Assembly: GCA_014549065.1 (NCBI GenBank)
Contig: JACDOX010000113.1
Span: 690,413 to 754,412 of the forward strand
Length of the DNA stretch: 64,000 nt
DNA from: Cardinalis cardinalis
Lineage: Eukaryota; Chordata; Aves; Passeriformes; Cardinalidae
Reading direction: 5' to 3'
Under the pieces are notes generated by a model. The model was given only the letters and a program-made list of their open reading frames with translations, was not told the origin of the DNA and made no database searches. Positions 42,801 through 52,400 of the stretch are shown here, in pieces. The position numbers and the translations under genes are program-made. How positions within the stretch are numbered: position 1 is the stretch's first letter; each line of letters begins with the position of its first letter.

Positions 42801-45326
42801 ACACTCTTGATGTAACTCACACACCTCTCTCACACTTTGACAACATTGCAAATAGTGCCCAGAACTGTCAACTGTCAAAGCAAACACACAAACCAAGTAT
42901 ATGATTCTAAAAATGCCCAAACTGACTTGAATCACTGTAACTAAAGGGTTGGGGCTATATCCTACCAAGAAGGAAAAGTGCTCAGAGAAAGAAGAGANTA
43001 AAGACATACCCTCACACCACTCTGTGCCAAACTGAACTTTGCCAAGTTAACTAAAACATCAAGAAAATGTTTCAGCTATATAATTATTTAAAATATCTCC
43101 AAAAAACAGATTTACAAAATCTAAACCACAACTGGACTCTCAATGATCACTTCTGCTAAGTGACATTCACAGTGATGTCTTTGGAGAGGGATAAAACACA
43201 ATGCAGAACTACACTGAATAAAACATTCTGGGAAAAAGGCCCCAGAAAGATAGTAGTANTCTGAACTAAGAGGTCGTGAGATCTCCTTTTGTTAAATTAT
43301 TCCCTAGCAACTCTACTTATTCAAAACATAACAAAAGCTAGTATTTACTTTTCTAATAAATACAGAACTGTATGTAAGTGGAGGTCCCTGAGAGCACCAA
43401 CTTCACAGGGAGAAGTGGATAGCTAAAAAATAAGCAGAAGGCTTACATCAAAGAGAAACAACCCCCCCCCAAAGCCCTTACTCAATTACTTCTACTTAAC
43501 ATCACCGTGTTTGGCAAGATAATTCCCTTACTCAGTGCACAAGAACTCAAGAGTGTGAAATGGGTATAAACCACTTAATTTCTGATTGAGCAGAAGCCAA
43601 GGCCTTGGCTAGCAGTCAAGCACACACATGAAAATTAGTTTATGGATTTGGGGCAGCTGATAATCTTCTTTATGCTCATTTGCAAGCTCTAGAATTGCAT
43701 GAATGAAAGCTACTCTAGAAAATACTATAGCTAGCTGAAAAACAGGCAACCAAGGCTCACCCTTAGGATAATCCATAAGAACTTCTNAACAAAAATAACA
43801 GAAACTGAAAGCTATGAAGAATACTGCTAAGAACAATGGGGGAGGGGAAGAAAAATTTTAGAATAATTAGTAGTCTATAGAAAATTTTCATGGGAAAACA
43901 GAGAAAAAGATTCTATAACTACAGAACACTGCCTCCCTTTTCACTTCTTTTTCATCCATCTAGGCTTNAAGTAACCTGTGACACCATCTGAANAAGGAAC
44001 AAATGTCATCAGCTACTAAAAAATGGCCTAGCATAACGAAAATTTTTTTTGAGAATCCTAAAACAGAATTTACAATCTCAAATTCTTTCATACTACAATT
44101 ATGACAGTCAGCTATACAACAATATAATACAGCTGGAGGATTGGGGTGGGTGGGGATATCAGATCAATCTCACTCTTTTATTTTTTTCTCCGCTTCCTTA
44201 TCTTTGATGTCATGTGCATTATGTTTCAACTCTATTCAAGCAGTATTATTCTCCAGTATCATATATACTACTGAAGACCAACTATCAACCTTAACATTGA
44301 AATCACATGTAAAAAATGAAGCAAGTATTAAAAATAAATAAGCATCTTCAACTAAGCTCTTGCTCCCCAGAAGCCAGACAGGATACTGGCTCTTGATGAC
44401 CTTTAATACAAGCTTCTTCTTTAAATCTCATATTTTATGGTCATTACTAGATTAAATGAAGGTGGGATTTCCTTTACTTGAGGNTTCTCATTTTTCCTGT
44501 CATATAGGTACTGAGATAGGGTCATTACATAATCCGTACTGNGAGGGAAGNTTTGCAAAGAGAAAACTCAATCTTTCTTACAGAAAAACAGTACTCAGTT
44601 CATTGCAAATTAGTTATATTCACAATTTTCTAGGGAGATAGCCCATCAAACCTGTAAAGATAAAACACTGTGTTTGAATACTGAGCCTCAATTAAGCAGC
44701 ATAAGAACACTTCCCTTCACCGAAGGTACTTCACTTCTACAGAGTCACTTCTGACTTTCTTTAATTAATTGCCTATTACTCACGCCCGTCCTCATTTCCG
44801 GAAATAATGAACACAAGACACCCTGCCTGCTCTTCTTCCTATCCCAGCGATTACGAAACTCACGTTAAACAGGCCATGCCCTCACCACAGAGCCTTTAGG
44901 GGCTCCAGGAAACGCCTTCCCACCGGGATGGATCTCCCCCNGCACGGCACGGCACGGCCGGCGCTGCCCGGGGAGCCCCCGGCTGCGCGGACCTTCCTCA
45001 TCCTGCCCCGGAGGATCCCACCTTCCCTCCCTCCTGCCCCGGAGGATCCCACCTTCCCTCCCTCCTGCCCCGGAGGATCCCACCTTCCCTCCCGCCCGCC
45101 CTCAGGGGCTGGGGTGGCCGCACTCCCCGCCACCAGGGCTTCCCCCGCGGCCCGGCCCGCTCGGAAAAAGTTTAGCCAGCCGGCGTGCGAGGGGAGCGCG
45201 GTGGCGGTGTGCGAGGGAGCCGCGGGACGGCGGGCGGGAAGGGCTGGCGAGGCCTCCCGCGGGCCCTGCACTCGCGTACCCGTTCCGCTGGAGGCCGGGC
45301 TGGTGGCCGGGCTGGGCGCCGCTCAT
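27811..45326 (-). CDS. DCTD: Deoxycytidylate (dCMP) deaminase, five coding exons
   Basis: The enzyme hydrolyses dCMP to dUMP, supplying thymidylate synthase; the family is a cytosolic, zinc-dependent homohexamer regulated by dCTP (activator) and dTTP (inhibitor). Joining exons 45280-45326, 41253-41355, 39929-40064, 31097-31213 and 29813-29909 to the last exon 27811-27889 gives 579 nt, 192 residues plus stop, with every junction in frame and GT/AG. Visible landmarks are the [20 protein letters not shown] block (residues 25-44), the HAE motif (98-100; H98 zinc ligand, E100 proton shuttle), PCNEC (123-127; C124 and C127 zinc ligands) and the C-terminal [14 protein letters not shown]. From residue 17 on it follows human DCTD almost residue for residue; human isoforms are about 178 and 189 residues. 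(That list is five upstream segments plus the terminal one: six coding exons in all.) The start at 45326 sits in a strong Kozak context inside a CpG island. The first exon is the least certain part; a rival start lies at 42102. The gene looks intact. Confidence 0.95.
28211..28245. repeat. Perfect 14-bp AT-only inverted repeat, 7-nt loop
   Basis: Arms 28211-28224 (ATATATATTAAAAT) and 28232-28245 are exact reverse complements around a 7-nt spacer. All arm bases are A or T. It lies inside a DCTD intron; no function is implied. Confidence 0.85.
29432..29515 (-). mobile_element. CR1 LINE 3'-tail fragment
   Basis: Read on the plus strand, 'gatcacaggataattcc', then 'aggagatcatttagccctac' and 'gcccaaagtagggtcaa' follow the reverse complement of the avian CR1 3' end (hairpin and tail). 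The element is therefore on the minus strand, the same sense as DCTD, within its intron. It is short and diverged. Confidence 0.55.
29813..29909 (-). CDS. DCTD: DCTD coding exon 5
   Basis: The acceptor TTTAG precedes 29909 and the donor AG|GTGAG follows 29813. The 97 nt encode residues 135-166 and two bases of Arg167: [13 protein letters not shown], then [18 protein letters not shown]. The SDKYHD segment is shared with human DCTD; the following TTEMT differs from the human sequence as I recall it, in a loop that looks free to vary. Confidence 0.97.
29910..31096 (-). other. DCTD: DCTD intron between coding exons 4 and 5
   Basis: The intron is 1.2 kb of AT-rich sequence with a few isolated Ns. 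I recognise no repeat or coding segment in it. Confidence 0.9.
31097..31213 (-). CDS. DCTD: DCTD coding exon 4 (zinc-site exon)
   Basis: The acceptor AATCAG precedes 31213 and the donor GCAG|GTAAGC follows 31097. The 117 nt complete Val96 and run to the first base of Gly135. The exon carries both zinc motifs: CHAELNAIM (H98, E100) and [10 protein letters not shown] (C124, C127). All catalytic residues of the cytidine-deaminase fold are therefore encoded here and are intact. Confidence 0.97.
31214..39928 (-). other. DCTD: DCTD intron between coding exons 3 and 4
   Basis: This is the largest intron, about 8.7 kb. It is mostly unique-looking AT-rich sequence. A GC-richer patch at about 34930-35190 and another at about 37040-37200 have no recognisable content. 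Short open frames are present on both strands but none resembles a known protein. Confidence 0.85.
39929..40064 (-). CDS. DCTD: DCTD coding exon 3
   Basis: The acceptor ATTTAG precedes 40064 and the donor G|GTAAGG follows 39929. The 136 nt encode residues 51-95 plus one base: [20 protein letters not shown], then [14 protein letters not shown] and a KYPY end. The GYNGMP and SDDVLPW stretches belong to the nucleotide- and effector-binding part of the family. One unresolved base at 39990 is the third position of a Ser codon (AGN), so C or T there would be silent. Confidence 0.97.
40065..41252 (-). other. DCTD: DCTD intron between coding exons 2 and 3
   Basis: The intron is 1.2 kb. It contains, on the opposite strand, the possible exon described at 40670-40884. 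Otherwise nothing is recognised. Confidence 0.9.
40670..40884 (+). other. Possible antisense exon inside a DCTD intron (unverified)
   Basis: A pyrimidine-rich tract (about 40646-40660) and AAAG|G form a plausible plus-strand acceptor before 40670. CAG|GTGAGG is a strong donor after 40884 (ACAG then GTGAGG). The reading frame is open throughout, and continues from 40638 to 41033, with an ATG at 40686. The encoded segment begins [20 protein letters not shown] and then becomes strongly charged ([20 protein letters not shown]), like a helical or coiled-coil stretch. I recognise no family. No partner exons were identified and the window offers no transcription evidence. It may be chance; the open frame alone is only modestly unusual for 64 kb. 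Confidence 0.2.
41253..41355 (-). CDS. DCTD: DCTD coding exon 2
   Basis: The acceptor TTTAG precedes 41355 and the donor CAG|GTAAG follows 41253. The 103 nt encode residues 17-50, beginning [17 protein letters not shown] and ending SKDPSSQ. This matches the start of the conserved human DCTD protein (SEVSCKKR...), and ends in phase 0. It holds the first helix and strand of the deaminase fold. Confidence 0.97.
41356..45279 (-). other. DCTD: DCTD intron 1
   Basis: The intron is about 3.9 kb. The part nearest exon 1 is GC-rich (CpG island and minisatellite); the rest is AT-rich. At 42102-42098 a minus-strand ATGAG is followed by GTATC, a possible alternative first coding exon: spliced to exon 2 it would give MSEASCKKR, the form of the shorter human isoform. 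No other recognisable content. Confidence 0.75.
45002..45094. repeat. 31-bp minisatellite, three tandem copies
   Basis: Copies begin at 45002, 45033 and 45064. Each contains CCTGCCCCGGAGGATCCCAC followed by CTTCCCTCCCT; the third copy differs only at its end (CCCG). The array is in the first intron of DCTD, about 190 bp downstream of the exon 1 donor, inside the CpG island. Near-identity suggests a recent expansion. Confidence 0.97.
45280..45326 (-). CDS. DCTD: DCTD coding exon 1 (N-terminal extension)
   Basis: The ATG at 45326 is preceded by GCCGCGGCACC, a near-perfect Kozak context, within the CpG island. The 47 nt encode 15 residues plus two bases of codon 16, rich in Gly, Pro and Gln ([15 protein letters not shown] then G). 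The donor after 45280 reads GG|GTACGC, acceptable but not strong. Two leftover bases fit the T that opens the next exon, so the phase agrees. The composition resembles the Gly/Gln/Pro-rich leader of the longer human DCTD isoform as I remember it. The exon assignment is inferred from phase, Kozak context and location, not from conservation. Confidence 0.7.
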
Positions 45327-45495
45327 GGTGCCGCGGCCACGCTGCGTTCGCCGCTTTCGCCGCTTGGCGCCTCAGCGCGGGCGGGCGGGGCCGGGGGCGG
45401 GCCGGCGGTGCCGAGCGGCCCGGCCGGAGCCCGGCTCCGGATGCGGCCCGGAGCTGATCCCGTTCCCAGCCCGGGCCGCTGCGAGCCTCCGCGAC

Positions 45496-45779
45496 ACTAC
45501 AAACCAGTCACTTGAGTGCCCGTTCAGTTTTCTGACAGATGTTGCTTCTAATGTTATGCTTTGACATAAGCATGCGGGTTTTCGCCCTGCTCACGCTCTT
45601 GAGGTAAATGCTGTTTATTAAAGTTTGACATTAACATATTTAAACGTCGAAAAATATTAGGTTTTTATTTGTTCTCTGGATATCAAATTGGTGTGGAAAT
45701 TGAGTTATGGTTTATATACCTCCAGCTGCTGCTAGGTCGTAGAAGGTAGAAGTCCCGCAGGATGCACAGGTGGCTGAAC

Positions 45780-45810
<31 letters not shown>

Positions 45811-45985
45811 AAAAATGCGTATTTTATTATTGGCTTTTCACAAATATGGAAATGAATATTATATGTGTTGTGTTAGAACGTTATGCTGGATTAATTCTCT
45901 TAAGTAGTGTGTTAAATATAGTTTTAGGTTATAACATAATGTTAAAATAGAAACTATGCTATGTAAGATACTTTTTTTATAGAAA
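45496..45985. other. 5' flank of DCTD, no gene recognised
   Basis: Sequence returns to AT-rich immediately beyond the CpG island. A TA/TG microsatellite lies at 45780-45810. No plus-strand first exon could be identified, so a divergent transcript from the island is possible but unsupported. Confidence 0.6.
45780..45810. repeat. Compound (TA)n(TG)n microsatellite
   Basis: An alternating TA tract of about 15 bases passes through GTATG into a TG tract. It is likely length-polymorphic. Confidence 0.95.
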
Positions 45986-46428
45986 TGACTGGCAGTGAGA
46001 TAGCAGCCACAGGACACCCAAATCTTTCAGAGAAAAATAATTTATTGCNCTCTTATCAGAAGAAACGAATTTCTTCCCGCCTCACTCAGCCACGAAGACG
46101 CCATTAGGATTAAGAGGAAGAAGGTGACAATGACCAGACAGAATCCTGTGTTTGAATGGAATTTATGCATAATGTATGAGATGTGTGAATATGCAACAGC
46201 TTATTGTTTTTAAGGGTTAATCCTCTGTTAACGTGTGTCTGTTTCAGGCTTATGTTGCCCAGGAAAAGGTACCCAGCCTGTCCGTAACTCTTTGTTTCTA
46301 TTGTCTCATATTGTCCTAATCCAAATTGTCCAAATTATTATTACTCTAATTATATTGCTATTTTAATAACCATTTTATTACTATTAAACTTTTAAAATTT
46401 TAAAAACAAGTGATTGGTGTCTTTCACA
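45986..46428 (+). mobile_element. Probable endogenous-retrovirus LTR
   Basis: The stretch from 'tgactggcagtgagatagca' to 'gattggtgtctttcaca' resembles an avian ERV LTR. The recognisable words are 'atgcataatgtatgagatgt', 'gtttttaagggttaatcctc', 'aaaaggtacccagcctgtcc' and an AT-rich end with ATTAAA followed by 'aaaacaagtgattggtgt'. TG and CA termini are present. Flanking bases show no clear target-site duplication and there is no internal retroviral sequence, so it would be a solo LTR of about 440 bp. Boundaries and family are from memory and approximate. It ends or starts about 0.66 kb upstream of the DCTD start codon, in the opposite orientation to the gene. Confidence 0.6.
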
Positions 46429-49400
46429 TATATGTANCCCATTGCAGTGCAAAATAAGAGATATGATAATAAATATTAAATGTTGCTATGGTGTGTTCGT
46501 TGTGTGAGAAGCTGCCTACCTTGGCTGGCTGGCTGCCACTCGGGCATGCCTTTGTGGAAAGCACTCAATGGGAGCAAGGTACACATGTTTGCTCCTCGGG
46601 GCTGGAGGCATCAAGTGAAGAGTGCCCAAAGCCAGTCGAACGTGACCCTTTCGGTTCCCGCTGGAGGCAGTGACAGGGGCAGCGAACTCCGTGATGGACA
46701 AAAGGAAAGCACTTGCCTTTGAGAGCATCCCCAAGAGGGGTTTGTGTGCACCAGCTGTGGGGTTGCACTGCACGTGAGCTGCACCACTGATCTGAATGCC
46801 GTCAACTGGCGTTGCTGAGAGAATGGTTTCCTGCAGCCCAGTCAAAAATCTTCCTCTTCATCCAGGAGGATGCTTCAGGTTGGCAAACAGGACATTTCTG
46901 GGAAACTGGGTGCACAGCATCTCAGGAGCTGTCTTTATAGTTCCCCCTTACTGACTATGTGCACAGAAATTGCACAATTGGTTACCTTACCACACCAACA
47001 TGAGTGCAAGAAGATGGCTAAGCCAAGGAACCTGCCATGCTCATAGTTATTCTTGAAGCTATGCTAAGTCAGAGAGATCTGCAGTGATCAACACAGAGGA
47101 GCATATTGCTAATATGTTTTCATATTAAGATTGCTGCATCAGTTAGCTTTTTTTAGACAACTGACAAACTATCAAATATGAAAATGTTACTTAATTTCAC
47201 AGATATTCTTCTTCAGTTGTAACCAGAAAACTTGGCAAAAGCAACCTGTTATACTTCAACTGACAAGTTTTCCAGCCCTCAGAGTGGGAAAACATAGCTA
47301 TTTCAGATTGCAAAACTTCTATTGGCATAATTTCATATGGACAACAAATGTTCATGTATGGTTTGTTAATGAATGAAAAGGAACTATTTAAATGCAAGAA
47401 AAATAAAATTTAATGAAAGTAGCATCTTTCAGGGAAGCATGAGCCTGAAGGTGAAATGCAAGACCTGGTGATGGTTGATTATTAAGACAGTTAAAGAGCA
47501 CTCAATTAATCTGGAGGGAAAAAAAATAGCATAAATCAGTTCAAAAAGTTCTCTGCTGTCTGTGAATCTGTTTCTGCAGTCTTGAAGTATAAATTAAAAT
47601 TGTAGCACTACAATTATCCATGCCAAATTCATTATTTTTCGTAATTAGGATTCTGAGGATAAACCCATAACATCTACTAACTACTACTACTGCTTATAAT
47701 ACAGCAGTGATATATGGCCTGAGGAGGAAAACTTCTGGTGGAATTTTAGTTAGTAGACTNCTGTAATGTTGCTAAGTGACACATCTTCTGGAAACCTTGC
47801 TACATTTTTATTTCCCTTAGGTTTTTCAAAGAGTTATACTGAAAACTTCTCTTGTGGCCAAGTTGTGACTGTTCTTCTGACAATGTGCTATTGTATCTGA
47901 TGTAACAGCTTCTTTCTTNAAGCACACATGGGAAGAAGGGTACCCCTGGACTAGACAAGATTTAGGCCAGGATCCTGTGTTCCAAACACAGGGTTGTGCT
48001 GAGGGTAGGTAGCATGACTTACTACAGGTGTGGGGCAAAATCATGCTGCCTGGCAGGTTCCATAAGACTTCTCTGGCTGTTGCCTGCTTTGCAAAAGCAG
48101 CAGCTACCCTGGATCAGCTCCTGTCCATTAACTCTGAGATCCAGAAGTTTATTTGCACCTATCATCTGCCTCAGAAGCATTCAGATCTCTGTGGCAGAAC
48201 TAGAGGGCTCTAACTCAAAACCCCTGTTAAGACAGACAAGCATTCAAATAGGCCAAATTTCTTTTAAATTTATGTCTGAACTCTAGTCCTGTCCCTGCAC
48301 GTTCCTCTCTTGTTCCATAGAAGGAGGATGTATGTTAAAAAGCTTCAAGTATCTCAGGTAATCTTTCATAAGTTATTTTTGTTTGTGTCTCATTTCCTAA
48401 CAAGCTCCCGAGTGTGGACTATCATGACTTTGCTGGATAGATGTCAATAAACAATCTGAGCTGATGACAAATACTTTAGATGCTCTTATTAACGAAAAGT
48501 GATACAAGTTTCAAAGACATGCTAAATATATAACCATCTGTCAAGTTCCTTATATTTTTAGCTTACTTCTTATGAAACATTCCCATCTACCTTTTGTCAA
48601 TTTTGATAAAAGCAAACTTAGTCGAGTTTGGGGAACCCCCAGTTTATAGACCCCCCCTCCCCACTTTCTTGTTGCTTGCCAACAGACTCTTTTAGCTTTG
48701 CTGGCAAGCAAGATCTCTCCCCAAAAGTACCATATGTATAAGTTGTTGCTCAGAGAGCAATGTTTGCTATTTGGCAGAATATGGAGCTTGCAATTTGGTA
48801 GTCCACCCTGAAATCAATCTCAAAACTTAAGGGAAAAGTAAAAAGAAATTGCTAATGAGCTGTTGTCTTTTTTTCTAATAGAATGGATTTTTCAGGAACN
48901 AATTACTATGTTTGAAGAGAAAGACAAATAAATATGACAGTATGTCTTTATATCTTTGTCTTACAGAGAAGAAATTGCTCTTGGAGAAAATAATTTTCAT
49001 AGCTAGAGAACATTATTTTTAGGCAAGACTCATCTTCTAAATATTTTTCCAAATAGGAATTTCTACCTGAGTTAAACTTTTCCATCTATACTTGCTTTCA
49101 GTCTGAGGAGCACATTAAATACAAATGCAGCTGCTGGTATATGTTGCAGTTCTGAATTTCTATATATAATCTAACAAAGAATATGAAGTTATGGCTTCCT
49201 CACTGCTCAAATAACATTTGTTGCAATTGCAATGTCAGGCTTTGTACTGTGAACAAAGTCCTATTTTAGAACCCACTTGCTGGAAGAACTAAAAAGGGTT
49301 AGCTGCAGAAGCCCATTAATAGACTGCAATAAACTGTAAGATTTTTATATTGTAGCATTTTCTGTAGGGAGCATAAGTATGTCAGAATTTTGAGGTTTTT

Positions 49401-52400
49401 TACCTTTAGCATATAATTCTTTATACTATGCAATTTTGGAACTACTTTTTCATAGAGATGGTAAGAAATGCAACTTATTACCAGCCTTTGATTAAAACCA
49501 AATAGGATGATATCATGGTAATTATGGTGCCAATGGAAGCCTGTTGCAAATTCAGTATTTTCAAACTCAGGTGCCAAAATTCAGGACATTGAAATCTGTG
49601 TTTAGATGCCTACCTTTTTTACAGATTTATAAGCAGTGAATGCCAGAGATTCTTGTGCATGGTGAGTATCTGTCAGAATCAGTTAAGCCAATATTAAGGT
49701 ATTTTTGTGCTTTTCATGTCCTAATAGGAAATCATTACTCTTCTCTATTCTTAGATTTTGATGGCTTGTTTATTAGGTTTCCTTTCTATAGCATCTGTTT
49801 CTTGAAAACTAGAGTCTAGTGTTAGATTTAAGTTTTCTTTCAGTCCAAGTGAGATACTATTTTGAGTATTACATTCTCAGTCTTTCAGAGAAAATTCTGC
49901 AAAATTCCCTAAATCCAGAATTTTTGCATTTTATTCTCTTTGGGGTCAGAAATGAGTGTATAAATTATACTCTTTAAACAATCTTCTGATCAATTTTTAA
50001 AAGTACACAATTTTTCATGTCACATAAAAATTTTATGGACATACAGCGATTTCCGAATTTTGAATGTTTTCTTGTTTTATTCATACTTATGGTTCTAGTT
50101 AAAGGTAAATATTGTCTTTGCAGTACCTTGATCACCTAATTTTTTGTTTGGTATCAGTATATTCTCCAGCTAGATTTGCTCTTTCTCTATGCTGTGTGTT
50201 ATTTGCTGATGTTTTCTCTGTTTGTTTTTTCCTGATGTTTGTATCTGTCTCTGACCANTCCTCTAATTTTGAAACTCCTTTTCCATTCATACTCACTCTT
50301 ATTCACATCCAAATTCCCCTTTTTATGCAATCTCATACAATTTCATACCAAATTCAAAACACAGCACTGTACCAGCTACCAAGAAAAAATGTAACTTCAT
50401 CCCAGCTAAAACCAGGACAACAGAACACAGGTGCTAGAAAAACAAAAGATACTGAACATGATGTTTTTTACTATCTCCATCCACAACTGGAAATCACAGA
50501 TACTCTTGCTAAGTTGTGCTTTGGAAAGTAAACTGAGACACAAAGTCTCAGACTGCAAGTCTTCTGGCAATCCTAGTGATTCCTTCCAAAACATGAATTA
50601 CCTTCTTTGCCCACCCATACTAGTCATAATAACAGATACTCCCTAGTTAGAAGTGAGAAATTAATTTTTGGCCTTCAGTATAAAATTTCACTTTCTTGGC
50701 ATGCTGCTTCTGGACTCAGCAGCTGCCTACATACTTCATAGCCTTCTATTTCTTCTGTTACCTTCCCCTTATTTTTCAAGGCTATTTTTAATATCTAAGA
50801 AGATTATCTTCTATTTCCATCCCTTCTGATTTGGCAAGATTTTCCTGTGATGATGTAGTAGCCTTTCACACTATATCATGAATTTTCCCCAGGTCCCCAA
50901 ATCTCTTGCAGTGTATCAACTTGCAAAAACTCCAACTGGAAAATAACATTATCTGTAATCATTACATCAGATACACTCTAAAGACAGAAATTTTTACTCT
51001 TCCATATAAATGATATTGAATACACGTATCCCTTCATATTTGGGCAAACTAGTTTGCTGTTAGTAATTTTTTCTTCTGATACAAATTCCACTTATACTCA
51101 TCTTTTTTAATCCAATGGAACTTCTGTCCAACCTTCTTTTTCTTTATGATAAGCTTTAGATTTTGGGTATGGAGAATTTTCCTAATTTTATTTATTATTT
51201 CCTGTCATTTATCTTNACTGTATCTTTAGATTTCATTATTACAGCATGTTAAGCTTCATTTAAGAGCTGCTATACAGAATCATTTTCATACATCTTTATA
51301 TGAGATTTAGCATGGAAGGTTTTAAGCAATGTGCTAGATCCATTCTGTGAGGAGATGATTACCCCTTCAGCTAACCTGTGGATTGGGGTGAGGGTCAAGA
51401 CAATATCTTGGTATTCTCACATGCACTGGCTAATTTAACTAAGTTTAAAAAAATAAAATGAGCTGTTGCACTCACGCTGGGTTTGTCCTGTGTCTCACCT
51501 CAGCATGATGAAATCCCTTCAACCTACTTGCNTTTCAAATTGCCAATACACCCAATTCCCCAAATTAGCATCAAACACATNTTCTTTTCTCAGTGAGAGG
51601 ATAACTGCTCTGTCCCTAGGACATAACACCAGGAGNACAGTGAGACACAAGGCGCAGTGGCTTCATTTTGTAACATCCTCAGTGTTGGCTTGGCATCAGG
51701 GCAGAGAGAGCTCAGGTGCCACTATCATATTATATGTGAGTACTTTTCATCTTTTCTGCATTCTGGCTGTTTCCTAACCTCATTGAACAAATTACACAAG
51801 AGCAGCTAACAGCCACACTGCTCTAACTTATCAATAATGAAAAGTGAGCTGGAGCTGTCAGGAAATACATTTGACATCCTAACTTGGAAGAACAGGAACT
51901 CTATGCTCCAACTGTAGATATGAGGGGAAATATAACCATTAGTAAACCTAATTTATTTCATAAGCAGAGTTGACAGCATGATTCCTTTTACAATATTTCC
52001 TGGTACTTCCCTATTANGAGATTCTGCTTTTAGTCATCTACATCAGACAAACATGATTTGTTCAGACTGAAATAGCCCAAGCTGAGCACTTGCTACTACT
52101 AAGATTATTTTTTTATCTTTTAGTTCGTATCCATAGTTTTTATGCTATTGTAACTTTAAAACCATTATAAATAAAAACATATTCACATTAGGAAGACATT
52201 GACTCAGATGGCAAAGACAGCATATAGTAGATGAGGGGTTTTAGCATGGAGGCACAGCAGCTCTGAGCTATACAAAAGAGACAATTAGGTAAAGAAGGCA
52301 AAGAGCAGGATGTGATTTTTGAAGTAGGGATCATTAAGGAATTCAAAAGTGGATGTGTTATAGACTGTGGAAAGGGAAGACAGACATTAGTTAAGATTTA

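Larger units (their letters stand above)
44885..45495. promoter_or_regulatory. DCTD: CpG island and DCTD promoter
   Basis: GC content and CpG density rise abruptly at about 44885 and fall again near 45495, in contrast with AT-rich flanks. The DCTD start codon (45326, minus strand) lies inside. Upstream of it, GC boxes of the Sp1 type (GGGCGGG, about 45379-45402) cluster and there is no TATA box, which fits a housekeeping nucleotide-metabolism gene with dispersed starts. The transcription start is probably between about 45330 and 45480. Long open frames here on both strands are products of high GC content. Confidence 0.85.

Noticed and set aside
44928..45515. 195-codon plus-strand open frame (and 129- and 90-codon neighbours) across the CpG island
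   Set aside because: High GC content suppresses stop codons; the translation is low-complexity Ala/Pro/Gly/Arg and overlaps the DCTD promoter and exon 1 on the other strand.
45496..45760. Divergent plus-strand gene starting from the DCTD CpG island
   Set aside because: CpG-island promoters are often bidirectional, but no exon, splice donor with conserved coding, or open frame supports one here.
50112..50531. 139-codon plus-strand open frame with a hydrophobic start
   Set aside because: Contains an N, has no recognisable domain, and T-rich sequence explains the hydrophobic run.
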